Below, one piece after another: positions 15,733 through 24,589 of a DNA stretch of 64,000 nt. The DNA comes from Deltaproteobacteria bacterium. GTDB taxonomy: Bacteria; Bdellovibrionota; UBA2394. Every line of letters starts with the position of its first letter. Positions within the stretch are counted from its first letter, which is position 1. The DNA lies in contig JAFLCD010000001.1 in NCBI GenBank assembly GCA_017302715.1, positions 487,548-551,547 on the forward strand, read 5' to 3'. The translations under genes were made by a program, and so were the position numbers. Below the pieces are notes generated by a model. That model had not been told where the DNA came from. It worked only from the letters and a program-made list of their open reading frames with translations, and made no database searches.

Positions 15733-16440
15733 GTGAAAAATCAAACGCGTTCTATTTTGATTGTCGATGATGAAGCTGATATTCGCGAGCTTTTAAAATA
15801 CAATCTCGAGCAAGAAGGTTTTCAAGTTCATCTTCATGGAGACGGTGAAGAGGCTTTTAAATTTTTAAAACAGACTAAAGTCGATCTTATTTTACTCGAT
15901 CTGATGCTTCCGAGTTTGCCGGGACTTGAATTTTGCAAGCGTCTTAAAAAAGATTCTGAACTTGAGACAATTCCAATCATTATGATCACGGCGAAGAGCA
16001 CTGAGACAGATATCATCGTTGGGTTAGAGCTCGGGGCTGACGATTATATTACGAAACCGTTTTCTCCTAAAGAAGTAGTGGCTCGCATTCGCGCCATCTT
16101 TAGACGTCTCGAAGAAAAACGTTCGGTCGAATCCCCTAAAGAATCTAGATTTCAAAATCTGCATATGGATTTTTCTCGCCACGAAGTCAAAGTCGACGGC
16201 AAAGAAATTAAATTAACGATGACGGAGTTTAAAATTTTACAATGTCTGATGAGTCGCATCGGACATGTTTTTAGTCGCGATGAACTTATTGAATTTGCTC
16301 TTGGAAAAAATATTTCTGTCGTCGATCGAACAATTGATGTGCATATCACCAATCTGCGAAAAAAAATTGGCATCTATGGCGCTTTCATTGAGAGCATTCG
16401 AGCTGTGGGGTATCGTTTTAAAGAAGCCCCCGAAAATTAA
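15733..16440 (+). CDS. phoB: Phosphate regulon response regulator PhoB
   Basis: A 235-residue OmpR/PhoB-type response regulator. The receiver domain (residues ~7-120) has acidic residues D12 and D13, phosphoacceptor D56 in LILLDLMLP and the conserved lysine in YITKPFSP. The winged-helix output domain covers ~140-230 ('TMTEFKILQCLMSRIGHVFSRDELI', 'DRTIDVHITNLRKKIG', 'RAVGYRF'). The assignment to PhoB rather than another OmpR-type regulator rests on the context: phoR and the complete pst operon follow directly. The start codon is GTG with no Shine-Dalgarno. Confidence 0.93.
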   Translation: MKNQTRSILIVDDEADIRELLKYNLEQEGFQVHLHGDGEEAFKFLKQTKVDLILLDLMLPSLPGLEFCKRLKKDSELETIPIIMITAKSTETDIIVGLELGADDYITKPFSPKEVVARIRAIFRRLEEKRSVESPKESRFQNLHMDFSRHEVKVDGKEIKLTMTEFKILQCLMSRIGHVFSRDELIEFALGKNISVVDRTIDVHITNLRKKIGIYGAFIESIRAVGYRFKEAPEN

Positions 16441-16442
16441 AA

Positions 16443-17240
16443 ATGATTTCATTTACTCTCATCGTTTTGATCGCTGTGATTCTCGGCTTGATATGGAAGC
16501 TGTTAGATCTGCGTTCTGAGCTGCGTGAGCAAGTTCAAGAAAATGACGAATTGAGAAAACGCGGAAGTGATTTTGTCGCCAATGTGTCTCATGAGCTTAA
16601 AACTCCCCTGACATCGATCAAAGGCTATACCGAAACTTTAAAGGGAATGATTTCAAAAGATCCCGAGAAAGCGCGAGAATTTTTAACAAAGATAGAAGAA
16701 AATTCGGAGCGATTAAGTTCTTTGATTAACGACATATTGGATCTATCAAAAATCGAATCGCCTAATATTCATCTCGAAGTTGAAAAGTTTTCTGTGCAGC
16801 CCTTGCTCGATGAAATTCGCGATCAGTTTGTGCACAGACTCAGTCAGCGCCAGCAAAGATTGGTGATAAATTCTGAAGTCGAAGAACTTGCAGCCGATAG
16901 AAAATTGGTCGATCAAGCTCTTTCGAATCTCATTGAAAATGCGCACCGCTATTGTCCTGAAGGAGCATTGATCGAAGTGGTGGCGACAAAAACTTCGGAG
17001 GCCGGCCATTCGTACTCGCTTTTTGAAGTGATCGATAATGGACCAGGAATTTCTCAAGGCGATCTTCCCCGCATCTTTGAAAGATTTTATAGAGCCGATA
17101 AATCTCGTAACCGTCTCTCTGGTGGAACAGGTCTTGGTCTTGCCATCGTTAAGCACATCATGGTTTCTCATGGTGGCTTGGTTCGAGCATCAAGTGAAAA
17201 GGGCAGGGGCTCACGTTTTAGCCTGTTCTTTCCGAGTTAA
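16443..17240 (+). CDS. phoR: Sensor histidine kinase PhoR, short form
   Basis: A 265-residue kinase with a single N-terminal membrane helix (residues 3-20), a short coiled linker and then HisKA with H50 in NVSHELKTPLTSIKGY. The HATPase domain follows, with N box 'NLIENAHRYCPEGA', G1 'DNGPGIS', F box 'IFERFYRADKS' and G2 'GGTGLGLAI'. Canonical PhoR has two membrane helices and a PAS domain between membrane and HisKA (~430 residues). Both the PAS and the second helix are absent, so phosphate sensing must come through Pst/PhoU contacts with the kinase core or linker. It begins 2 bases after phoB. Confidence 0.9.
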   Translation: MISFTLIVLIAVILGLIWKLLDLRSELREQVQENDELRKRGSDFVANVSHELKTPLTSIKGYTETLKGMISKDPEKAREFLTKIEENSERLSSLINDILDLSKIESPNIHLEVEKFSVQPLLDEIRDQFVHRLSQRQQRLVINSEVEELAADRKLVDQALSNLIENAHRYCPEGALIEVVATKTSEAGHSYSLFEVIDNGPGISQGDLPRIFERFYRADKSRNRLSGGTGLGLAIVKHIMVSHGGLVRASSEKGRGSRFSLFFPS

Positions 17241-17244
17241 ACTC

Positions 17245-17262
17245 CTTAACACAACCTTAATA
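17245..17262 (+). promoter_or_regulatory. PhoB/PhoP-type direct repeat (Pho box) before pstS
   Basis: CTTAACA (17245-17251) and CTTAATA (17256-17262) form a direct repeat with an 11-bp period, the geometry of PhoB and PhoP boxes. The inner TTAACA-N5-TTAATA is close to the Gram-positive PhoP form. It lies 58 bases before the pstS ATG, in the only sizeable gap of the phoB-phoU block. Confidence 0.5.
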
Positions 17263-17320
17263 GAGTTTAGGTTTCGTGGAGCTTGAGCCTTCGGTATCAA
17301 TCTATTTATTGGAGGTTTTT

Positions 17321-18346
17321 ATGAAGAGAGTTTTTTCTTATTTATTAGCTTTTGGTTTGATCGGATTTTCAGCGAATGCGGCGCAGACTACACCCTCGCA
17401 ATCGCTCACCGGGCAAATTAATATCGACGGATCGGCCACGGTATTTCCGATTTCCGAAGGTGTTGGTGAAGACTTTCAGAAAACTCAAAAAAATCTTCGA
17501 GTAAAAGTTGCTTCTTCAGGAACAGGTGGTGGCTTTCAAAAATTTTGTAGAGGGGAGGCAGATATCACAGGAGCTTCTCGACCGATTGAAGCTGTTGAGC
17601 TTGAACTTTGTGCAAAAAATAAAACTTCATTCGTTGAGCTTCCTATCGCTTACGATGGAATCGCCATTGTCGTAAATCCAAATAATACCACCGCAAAAAC
17701 AATGACGACCGCTCAACTCAAAAAACTTTGGGAGCCCGGATCAAAAGTAAAAACTTGGGGTGAACTAGGTGGAGCTTTTGCTGCCGATGCGAATCTTAAA
17801 GATAAAGAGATTAAAATCTATGGTCCGGGACCTGAGCACGGAACTTTTGATTATTTTACAAAAGTAATTAACGGAAAAGAAAAAGCCATTCGCTCTGATT
17901 TCACCGCCAGTAATCCTGATGTAATTGTTTCTGCCATTGCAGGAAATAAACTTTCACTCGGTTATTTTGGATATGCTTATTATTTCGCGAACAAATCTAA
18001 ATTGGGATTGGTCGGAGTCGATGCTGGTAAAGGCGCTGTTTTGCCAGATGCGCAAACCATTGCTTCTGGAAAATACGCTCCACTTTCGCGTCCTATTTTT
18101 ATTTATGTTTCTGAAAAAGCTTTAGCTCGTCCTGAGGTGGCAGCTTTTATTGATTATTATATTCAAAACGTTAGCAAAATTGCTCCCGAGGTTGGATATG
18201 TTTCTTTAGGTGCCGATATGTATAAATTAGTGGCACAACGTTTTGAAAACAAAGTGACGGGAACTCTTTATGATAAATCTAAAACGATTTCAGATGTTTC
18301 GTTGAAAACTCTTTTGAGCCAATCTAATACGAAAAAATTAAAATAA
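17321..18346 (+). CDS. pstS: Phosphate-binding periplasmic protein PstS
   Basis: A 341-residue protein from the ATG at 17321 (GGAGG at 17311-17315). The signal peptide ends SANA. The phosphate site motifs 'INIDGSATVFPISE', 'SSGTGGGFQKFCRGEADITGASRPI' and 'ELPIAYDGIAIVVNP' are typical of the PstS/SphX group. It delivers inorganic phosphate to PstCAB. It is the first gene of pstSCAB-phoU and lies directly after a putative Pho box. Confidence 0.95.
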   Translation: MKRVFSYLLAFGLIGFSANAAQTTPSQSLTGQINIDGSATVFPISEGVGEDFQKTQKNLRVKVASSGTGGGFQKFCRGEADITGASRPIEAVELELCAKNKTSFVELPIAYDGIAIVVNPNNTTAKTMTTAQLKKLWEPGSKVKTWGELGGAFAADANLKDKEIKIYGPGPEHGTFDYFTKVINGKEKAIRSDFTASNPDVIVSAIAGNKLSLGYFGYAYYFANKSKLGLVGVDAGKGAVLPDAQTIASGKYAPLSRPIFIYVSEKALARPEVAAFIDYYIQNVSKIAPEVGYVSLGADMYKLVAQRFENKVTGTLYDKSKTISDVSLKTLLSQSNTKKLK

Positions 18347-18352
18347 GACTGC

Positions 18353-19264
18353 ATGATTCATTTGAAAAAATCCTGGCGATCTCCCTCGAGGTCGCCAGCT
18401 GAATTATTTTCTCATTTGGTTGTATGGCTTTGCGCGAGCATTTCTGTTGTTACAACGATCGGAATCATCGCTGTCTTATGCAAAGAAGTTTTTGCTTTTT
18501 TTAGTCACGTTTCTCTTTGGGAATTTTTTACTGGAACAGAGTGGACTCCACTCATTGAACCCAGAAAATTTGGAATCTGGCCTCTTATCTCGGGAACTTT
18601 GCTGATTGGTTTAGGTGCTTCTATTTTTGCGGTTCCTATTGGCGCGATCACAGCACTTTTTTTGAGTGAGTACGTGAAAGGAACTCCACGAATTATTTTG
18701 AAATCTGTTCTCGAAGTTTTGGCGGGAATTCCAACTGTCGTTTACGGATTCTTCGCCGTATTTTTTATTACACCGCAATTACAAAAATTTATTCCGGATC
18801 TCGATACTTTTAATGCACTCAGTGCGGCGATCGTTGTAGCTATGATGATTATTCCAACCATTTCTTCGATCAGTCAGGATGCTTTTGAAGCTGTTCCAAA
18901 ATATTTGCGTGAAGCGGCTTACGGGCTTGGGGCAAGAAAATATCAAGTCGCCACAACGGTTGTTTTTCCAGCGGCTCTTTCGGGCTTTGTCGCTTCCGTT
19001 ATTTTAGGATTTTCTCGGGCGATTGGTGAAACCATGGCAGTAACTTTGGCTGCGGGAGCTACGCCGCGACTTACTTTAAATCCGCTTCAAAGTATTCAAA
19101 CGATGACGGCCTTTATTGTTCAAGTGAGTTTAGGGGACACGCCTGCTGGAACGATTGAGTATCAAAGTATTTTTGCGGTCGGTCTGGTTTTGTTTTTGAT
19201 GACTCTCGGTGCGAATCTTGTAGCGCAGTGGATCGTTAAAAGATTTCAGGAGAAGTATCGCTAA
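18353..19264 (+). CDS. pstC: Phosphate ABC transporter permease PstC
   Basis: A 303-residue inner-membrane permease with about six helices. 'GIPTVVYGFFAVFFITP' and the EAA-loop region 'EAVPKYLREAAYGLGARKYQVATTVVFPAALSGFVASVILG' followed by 'SRAIGETMAVTLAAG' are PstC hallmarks. It pairs with PstA. The stop overlaps the pstA start (TAATG). Confidence 0.95.
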   Translation: MIHLKKSWRSPSRSPAELFSHLVVWLCASISVVTTIGIIAVLCKEVFAFFSHVSLWEFFTGTEWTPLIEPRKFGIWPLISGTLLIGLGASIFAVPIGAITALFLSEYVKGTPRIILKSVLEVLAGIPTVVYGFFAVFFITPQLQKFIPDLDTFNALSAAIVVAMMIIPTISSISQDAFEAVPKYLREAAYGLGARKYQVATTVVFPAALSGFVASVILGFSRAIGETMAVTLAAGATPRLTLNPLQSIQTMTAFIVQVSLGDTPAGTIEYQSIFAVGLVLFLMTLGANLVAQWIVKRFQEKYR

Positions 19265-20118
19265 TGATGAGTTGGTGGGACAAAGTAAAATCCGCGAGCG
19301 TAAAGACGGCAGGCATTCTTGCGCTTTTCATCTCTCTTTTGTGTTTGGGATTTTTGCTTTGGGATGTTTTTTCGAAAGGTTGGAATACTTTGAGCTGGGA
19401 TTTTTTATTTAGAATTCCATCTCGGCGTCCTGAAGAGGCCGGAATCAAGCCCGCCATTTTAGGAACCCTCTGGGTGATGACGATGACAACGATTCTTGCT
19501 GTGCCGGCCGGAATTCTCACGGGAATTTATTTAGAAGAATATGCTCAGCCGAATTGGTTTACGAAATTTATTCGAATCAATATTGCCAATCTCGCAGGTG
19601 TTCCTTCGGTTGTTTACGGAATGCTCGGCCTCGCTGTTTTTGTTCGCACAATGGGTTTAGGCAGATCAGTTTTAGCAGGAGCGATGACGATGGGACTTTT
19701 GATTTTGCCGACGATTATTATCGCGACATCTGAAGCGTTGAAAGCCGTTCCCGATTCGATTCGCTTTGGAGCTTATGGAGTAGGGGCCTCTCGACGGCAA
19801 GTAATTTGGTATCATGTGCTTCCGGAGGCTTTGCCCGGAATTTTAACGGGAATTATTTTGTCTCTCTCTCGAGCCATTGGTGAATCTTCACCGCTAATTT
19901 TAATTGGAGCACTTTCATTTGTTACATTCGCTCCTCAGAATTTATTGGATGGATTTACGGTACTTGCGATTCAGATTTTTAATTGGGCTGGACGACCTCA
20001 GGAAGAGTTTCACCATATTGCAGCTTCAGCGATTATTGTTCTCTTGATTGTGACTTTAAGTCTGAATACGTTAGCTATTTTCTTACGAACCCGAATGAGT
20101 AGACGCAAGGAAGGATAA
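19264..20118 (+). CDS. pstA: Phosphate ABC transporter permease PstA
   Basis: A 284-residue permease. '[19 protein letters not shown]', '[17 protein letters not shown]', '[36 protein letters not shown]' and '[16 protein letters not shown]' are the conserved PstA segments. It is the partner of PstC in the membrane channel. The start codon overlaps the pstC stop by one base. Two tandem ATGs occur (19264 and 19267). Confidence 0.95.
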   Translation: MMSWWDKVKSASVKTAGILALFISLLCLGFLLWDVFSKGWNTLSWDFLFRIPSRRPEEAGIKPAILGTLWVMTMTTILAVPAGILTGIYLEEYAQPNWFTKFIRINIANLAGVPSVVYGMLGLAVFVRTMGLGRSVLAGAMTMGLLILPTIIIATSEALKAVPDSIRFGAYGVGASRRQVIWYHVLPEALPGILTGIILSLSRAIGESSPLILIGALSFVTFAPQNLLDGFTVLAIQIFNWAGRPQEEFHHIAASAIIVLLIVTLSLNTLAIFLRTRMSRRKEG

Positions 20119-20120
20119 GG

Positions 20121-20912
20121 ATGCCCTCTCGAGAAGCCATGATTGAACAGGAACTTTTGGTGACCCCGCGAATTCTCACCGATCGTTTGACTGTCAAATA
20201 CGGTGAAAAAGTGGCAGTGAAAGAAGTCTCCCTTTCTTTTTATCAGCGAAAAGTAGCGGCTCTCATCGGGCCTTCGGGTTGTGGAAAATCCACTTACCTT
20301 CGTTCGCTCAATCGAATGAATGATTTTATTTTAAATATTTCGATTGAAGGAAAAGTTTTGCTCGACGGTCAGGATATTTACGAAAGAAAAGTAGATCCTG
20401 TTTTGGTTCGTCGACATATCGGAATGGTTTTTCAAAAGCCTAATCCATTTCCTAAGACCATTTTTGAAAATGTTGCTTGGGGACCTAAGCGCGCAAAATT
20501 TCCTAAAAAAGATTTGCCACAACTTGTTGAGGACTCACTTAAACAGGCCGCCCTTTGGGAAGAAGTAAAAGATCGACTAAATACTTCGGCGCTTGGACTT
20601 TCGGGCGGACAGCAGCAGCGGCTTTGCATTGCACGAGCTATTGCGATGAAGCCCTCGGTTCTTTTGATGGATGAACCTTGTTCAGCTTTAGATCCTATCG
20701 CGACGAGCCGAATCGAAGATTTGATTCAAGAGCTCAAAGAGAAATTTACGATCATTATGGTCACTCATAATATGCAACAAGCGGCGCGAGTTTCGGATGT
20801 AACTGCGTTCTTCTTGCATGGAAATTTAATTGAGTACGGAGCTACTAAAGAATTTTTTACCAGACCTCAGAAGATAGAAACTGAAAATTACCTGACTGGT
20901 AAATTTGGCTAA
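20121..20912 (+). CDS. pstB: Phosphate ABC transporter ATPase PstB
   Basis: A 263-residue ATPase. Walker [20 protein letters not shown] is the characteristic PstB form, the signature is [16 protein letters not shown], and the Walker B is [13 protein letters not shown]. '[21 protein letters not shown]' is the PstB Q-loop. It starts 2 bases after pstA, with AAGG just before the ATG at 20121; a second in-frame ATG at codon 7 is less well placed. Confidence 0.96.
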   Translation: MPSREAMIEQELLVTPRILTDRLTVKYGEKVAVKEVSLSFYQRKVAALIGPSGCGKSTYLRSLNRMNDFILNISIEGKVLLDGQDIYERKVDPVLVRRHIGMVFQKPNPFPKTIFENVAWGPKRAKFPKKDLPQLVEDSLKQAALWEEVKDRLNTSALGLSGGQQQRLCIARAIAMKPSVLLMDEPCSALDPIATSRIEDLIQELKEKFTIIMVTHNMQQAARVSDVTAFFLHGNLIEYGATKEFFTRPQKIETENYLTGKFG

Positions 20913-20936
20913 TCTTCTGTAAATTGAAAGTTGATC

Positions 20937-21620
20937 ATGAAACATACTTCTCAACAATTTGAAGATGATCTTACAAGACTCAAAGATACTTTACTGCTGA
21001 TGGGCGGCATGATTGAGTCGATGCTTCAAGAAACCAACCAAGCTTTGCTCGACAATGATTCAGCTGCCGCTTTTAAAATTATTGAGCGCGACAAACAGCT
21101 CGATCAAATGGAAAAGAAAGTAGACGAGCTTGCGATTCAAATTTTAGCGCTTCGTCAACCGACGGCGATCGATCTTCGCTTTGTAACTGCTTCGATGAAA
21201 ATTTGTACCGATCTCGAAAGAATGGGCGATAGTCTCGTCAATATTTGTGAGCGCATCACTGAGCTCGCCAAGTTTCCTCCGCTGAAGCCTTACAAAGATC
21301 TTCCAAAAATGGTGAAGCTCACTTCGGTAATGATCACGAAAGCTCTCGATGCTTTCGTCAATCAGTCGCTTGATCTTGCGAGCGATGTTTTAAAAAGTGA
21401 CGATGAGATTGATGAACTCACTTCATTGATTCATCGCGAGCTGATTGAAATGATGAAAAATGATTCGAACGCGGTGGAGCGAGCCATCAAACTGATGTCG
21501 ATTTCTAAATATTTAGAAAGAATGGCCGATCACGCGACTAATATTTCTGAACAAGTTATTTTTATGGTGAAGGGTTTAGATATCCGACATTCAGGTCCGC
21601 CAAAATCTATTCCAGATTAA
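20937..21620 (+). CDS. phoU: Phosphate signalling protein PhoU
   Basis: A 227-residue all-helical protein made of two PhoU repeats, residues ~5-105 and ~115-215, each with the metal-binding E/D-rich helix ('VTASMKICTDLERMGDSLVNI' and 'LMSISKYLERMADHATNISEQV'). It links Pst activity to PhoR and represses the regulon when phosphate is plentiful. ATG at 20937 is preferred over TTG at 20931. It closes the pst operon. Confidence 0.95.
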   Translation: MKHTSQQFEDDLTRLKDTLLLMGGMIESMLQETNQALLDNDSAAAFKIIERDKQLDQMEKKVDELAIQILALRQPTAIDLRFVTASMKICTDLERMGDSLVNICERITELAKFPPLKPYKDLPKMVKLTSVMITKALDAFVNQSLDLASDVLKSDDEIDELTSLIHRELIEMMKNDSNAVERAIKLMSISKYLERMADHATNISEQVIFMVKGLDIRHSGPPKSIPD

Positions 21621-21640
21621 TTTTTTTATTCGTCCAAAAA

Positions 21641-22027
21641 TTAAGCGGGCTGAATAATTCCCTGCTCAGAAAGCTTTTCTAATTTTTCAATGACGGGTTT
21701 GATGAGAGCTCGGTGTGCTTCGATAAATTCGATGCCGTAAAAAACCACGGCCTTGTTTGCAACAACGATTGGTTTTGCATAAACCAAATTGCCTTGAATC
21801 TCGAGAGGCTTTTCAAGTGTCTCCTCCATTTCAAAAATAGAAAAAACTCTTCTCGGCGGAGTAAGTGAAGCTTCGTTCTCAACCCCATAGAATCCGCAGC
21901 CACCTAAACCTAAGGTGACAATCATATGGTCTTGATCGTGCTTATCAAGTTTGGCTCTAATTTTATTGAAATGTGCGACCTTAAATCTTGGAAAGCGTCG
22001 CGCATCGATTCCCCCTTGAACGGACAT
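21641..22027 (-). CDS. PilZ-domain protein
   Basis: A 128-residue single-domain protein. 'DARRFPRFKV' near the N-terminus is the RxxxR motif that binds cyclic di-GMP in PilZ domains, and 'TLGLGGCGFYG' takes the place of the (D/N)xSxxG motif, with the first acidic residue not conserved. The strands 'LEIQGNLVYAKPI...AVVFYGIEFI' fit the PilZ barrel. It may act as a c-di-GMP receptor controlling motility or surface behaviour; loss of the DxSxxG consensus makes binding uncertain. It converges on phoU and is divergent from the GspE-N-domain gene. Confidence 0.75.
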   Translation of the reverse strand: MSVQGGIDARRFPRFKVAHFNKIRAKLDKHDQDHMIVTLGLGGCGFYGVENEASLTPPRRVFSIFEMEETLEKPLEIQGNLVYAKPIVVANKAVVFYGIEFIEAHRALIKPVIEKLEKLSEQGIIQPA

Positions 22028-22195
22028 CTATTTATTGTACAGAAGTCGTCACGTTGCGGCCGCGCGGCCAAGTGTGGAGGTCATGTGCATAGAAAGTGAC
22101 ACTACGCCAAATTTCCAACGTTTAAGTGTGCTTTTAAATGCGCGATATTTTGCGACGTTTTAAATGATTTCAAGGGGTTAGCTGGTCTTTTGGGC

Positions 22196-22251
22196 TTGGC
22201 ACAAAACGTGAAATAGATAGTTTCATACGAACTGCCAAGGGAGGGATTTCG
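22196..22251 (+). promoter_or_regulatory. Leader hairpin and Shine-Dalgarno before the GspE-N-domain gene
   Basis: TTGGCA (22196-22201) pairs with TGCCAA (22233-22238). Inside it, GTGAAA (22208-22213) pairs with TTTCA-AC around a TAGATAG loop. The stem ends where the ribosome site GGGAGGG (22239-22245) begins, so it could influence translation. Its role is not known. Confidence 0.35.
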
Positions 22252-22692
22252 ATGAACACTAAGCAAGACGCACTTACGATACCAACTTTCGATTTGCAAG
22301 CTCACCATAGCAAAGTCAATGTACCCACCGATTTTGATATGCGAGATCTCGCAAAAAAATATTCTGTATTTCCTCTACGAGTGATCACGCAGAACGGTCG
22401 AAAGCGATTGTTGTTAGCGATGCGAAATCCATTTGATCATCGCGCAGTTCTGGACGCTGAATTTCGGGCAGGGATGACCGTGATTCAAGTGCAAGCTGAT
22501 GAAGCTGATATCCAGTGGCTGATCCAGACTCACTATTATGGAAGACGGTTGAGTCCGGTTCCTAACGCCGCGGATAGATCTTTAACGTTCAATGTTTTTG
22601 AACAACTTGAAATGACGACTGATTCACAAAAACAACCTGATTGGATTAATCATTTGCTTCAACCTTTTGTGAACGACAATAAAGACAATTAA
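22252..22692 (+). CDS. Stand-alone type II secretion/pilus ATPase N-terminal (GspE_N) domain protein
   Basis: A 146-residue protein. 'AKKYSVFPLRVITQNGRKRLLLAMRNPFDHRAVLDAEFRAGMTVIQVQADEADIQWLIQTHYYG' is the GspE/PilB N-terminal subdomain (T2SSE_N, PF05157). In ATPases of type II secretion and type IV pili this domain sits ahead of the motor. Here no ATPase domain follows, so the protein may be an adaptor or regulator of a pilus or secretion motor encoded elsewhere. The divergent neighbour is a PilZ protein, and PilZ and GspE-N domains are both linked to c-di-GMP control of pili. It has a strong Shine-Dalgarno 6 bases before the ATG. Confidence 0.75.
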   Translation: MNTKQDALTIPTFDLQAHHSKVNVPTDFDMRDLAKKYSVFPLRVITQNGRKRLLLAMRNPFDHRAVLDAEFRAGMTVIQVQADEADIQWLIQTHYYGRRLSPVPNAADRSLTFNVFEQLEMTTDSQKQPDWINHLLQPFVNDNKDN

Positions 22693-23129
22693 TTCTTGGG
22701 TTTGCAGCCGGCACGGTTGCACTCGCCATAGAGTTCCATGCGGTGGTCAAGAAGCGTAAATCCAAGTTTCTTGGCCACTTCTTTTTGAAGAGTTTCGATT
22801 TTATCATTTTCGAATTCAAAAATTCTCTGACATCGCAAGCAAACAAAATGATCGTGATGAGCTTTCGAAGCCACTTCGTACCTCGCACCGCCATCTCGCA
22901 TTTGAGTTTCAGTTAAAAAATTTTGTCTCTGAAGTAAACTGACGGTTCGATAAATCGTCGCGACGCCGACGCCTTTTATTTTTTCTTGAACTTCCGCAGC
23001 CAAGCTTTGAATCGTCCAGTGACCGCGATGAGCTAAAATAAATTCGACAAGGTCTTTTCGAGTTTTAGTTAAGCGAAAGCCAGAAGCTTTTAATTTTTCA
23101 AAAACAGATTGGCTTTGGCTGACTGGCAT
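22689..23129 (-). CDS. Fur-family transcriptional regulator
   Basis: A 146-residue Fur-type repressor. The winged helix lies at residues ~10-80 ('LTKTRKDLVEFILAHRGHWTIQSLAAEV', 'GVATIYRTVSLLQ'). The dimerisation and metal domain has HHDHFVCLRC, with the HHDH metal motif and a CxxC pair, and a second C-x4-C pair near the end in GECNRAGC, so a structural zinc site is likely. Fur, Zur and PerR types cannot be separated with certainty, but a strong Fur box at 8921-8935 in this window fits a Fur role. Its ATG overlaps the aminotransferase stop (TAATG), so it is translationally coupled. Confidence 0.88.
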   Translation of the reverse strand: MPVSQSQSVFEKLKASGFRLTKTRKDLVEFILAHRGHWTIQSLAAEVQEKIKGVGVATIYRTVSLLQRQNFLTETQMRDGGARYEVASKAHHDHFVCLRCQRIFEFENDKIETLQKEVAKKLGFTLLDHRMELYGECNRAGCKPKN

Positions 23130-24544
23130 TATGAATTATCCGACATCGCAGCTTTAGCTAAAGTTTTTCCAAGATCCCAAACGCCTCCAGGAAATTTATG
23201 AGCTGATTGTAAAACTTTTTCAAAACTCGAAACAAAATAATCGATATCTTCTTGGCTCGTCACAAGGGGAGGAAGAAGTTTTACGATATCTTGGTGATGA
23301 CCTGAGGTCTGAGTAAGAATTCTAAAATCTTTCATCAGCGGAACAATAATCAATTGAGGAAATAAATCTTTGCTGAGCGTGTGAAGCAGAGACCACCCCA
23401 TTTTAAGTTGCATGGATTTAGGGGCTTGAAACTCAATACCGATCATGCAACCTCTGGCGCGAACTTCGCCAAGCATTTCGTATTTAGGTTTAAGCGCCAT
23501 GATTTTTGAGCGAATTTGTTCGCCAACCCAATTTGCTTTCTCGAGCATATTTTCATTGTCGAGCACCCAGAGACTCGCAAGTCCCATCGCGGCCGAGAGA
23601 GAATTTTTTCCAAAGCTTGAAGAGTGAACCACGCATCGATCCATCTTTGAATAAACGCTTTTAAAGATTTTATCTTTGGCGATCACTGCAGCTGTTGGAA
23701 CAAGTCCGCCACTTAAAGATTTAGAAATCAGAACCATATCCGGTTCAATATTTTCATATTCAGAAGCTAAAAATTTACCCGTGCGGCCCATTCCCGATTG
23801 AATTTCATCTGCGACGGTGAGGGTTCCATATTTTCGACAAAGCACTTCGGCTTCTTTTAAGAAACCAGGTCTATGGATATAAACTCCCTTGCCTTGGACA
23901 GGTTCAAAAATAAAAGCGGCTACATCTTTTTTCTTCAGTTCATTTTCAAGAGCAGAAATATTGTCGAAAGGTATTTTATCTCCATCCGAAGAGAATTTTC
24001 CAAATCCATTTCTAAACTCAGCGTTGCCATTAACGGATAGGGCTCCCATCGTAAGGCCATGAAAAGCGTGATCCAAATAAAGAATGCGATCTCGTTGAGT
24101 ATGAGCTTTCGCAAATTTAATCGCCGTTTCAACGGATTCAGCACCGGTAGAGCAAAAATAAACTCGATCGCAATACGGAACTTTTTGAATCAGAGCTTTT
24201 GCCAGTTCGCCTAATAAATGAGGACAATCAAATTGCACAAGATTCGCATCTTTGATCTCGAGCATCTCTTTCATGGTTTCAACCATCACCGGATGGTAGC
24301 GGCCAAAATTGAAAACGCCGTAACCCGAAAGAAAATCTAAATAACGATTACCTTCGGCATCCCAAAGGTGAGCTCCTTCACCTCGCACATAAGTCTTATC
24401 GAAGCCTAAAGTTTTTAAAACTTTAGGGAGCTGAGGATTCATGAAGTTCAAATGATTCTCAAAGCGAGAGCCTTGGTTCTCGAGATAAGGTTTAATCGAA
24501 AAACCAGAAGTCGCAGGCGACTCAGTCTTAGAGGCTTTGAGCAT
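23129..24544 (-). CDS. Class III pyridoxal-phosphate aminotransferase
   Basis: A 471-residue member of the acetylornithine/ornithine/putrescine aminotransferase family. Cofactor motifs in order are 'FCSTGAESVETAIKFAKAHT' (PLP phosphate loop), 'HAFHGLTMGALSV', 'LTVADEIQSGMGRTGKFLA' (Asp that contacts the pyridine nitrogen) and 'LISKSLSGGLVPTAA' with the Schiff-base lysine. The amino donor cannot be fixed; lysine, ornithine, putrescine and diaminobutyrate enzymes share this pattern. It is coupled to the Fur-family gene, whose start overlaps its stop, which hints at metal-linked regulation or simply shared transcription. Confidence 0.88.
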   Translation of the reverse strand: MLKASKTESPATSGFSIKPYLENQGSRFENHLNFMNPQLPKVLKTLGFDKTYVRGEGAHLWDAEGNRYLDFLSGYGVFNFGRYHPVMVETMKEMLEIKDANLVQFDCPHLLGELAKALIQKVPYCDRVYFCSTGAESVETAIKFAKAHTQRDRILYLDHAFHGLTMGALSVNGNAEFRNGFGKFSSDGDKIPFDNISALENELKKKDVAAFIFEPVQGKGVYIHRPGFLKEAEVLCRKYGTLTVADEIQSGMGRTGKFLASEYENIEPDMVLISKSLSGGLVPTAAVIAKDKIFKSVYSKMDRCVVHSSSFGKNSLSAAMGLASLWVLDNENMLEKANWVGEQIRSKIMALKPKYEMLGEVRARGCMIGIEFQAPKSMQLKMGWSLLHTLSKDLFPQLIIVPLMKDFRILTQTSGHHQDIVKLLPPLVTSQEDIDYFVSSFEKVLQSAHKFPGGVWDLGKTLAKAAMSDNS

Positions 24545-24589
24545 TCTGGTAATTCAGCAAAAAACCCTTAAAAAGGCAATATATCGGGC

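Noticed and set aside
17276..17320. Upstream extension of pstS to the first in-frame start at 17276
   Set aside because: It would add 15 residues ahead of the signal peptide; the ATG at 17321 has a well-spaced GGAGG.
22058..22069. GC-only palindrome GGCCGCGCGGCC
   Set aside because: Striking in AT-leaning DNA but only 12 bp, without a T-run or a clear relation to a start site; could be chance.
22180..22215. Possible sigma-54 promoter (GG...GC doublets near TTGGCAC)
   Set aside because: The GG and GC doublets are not spaced by the required 10 bases in any register I tried.
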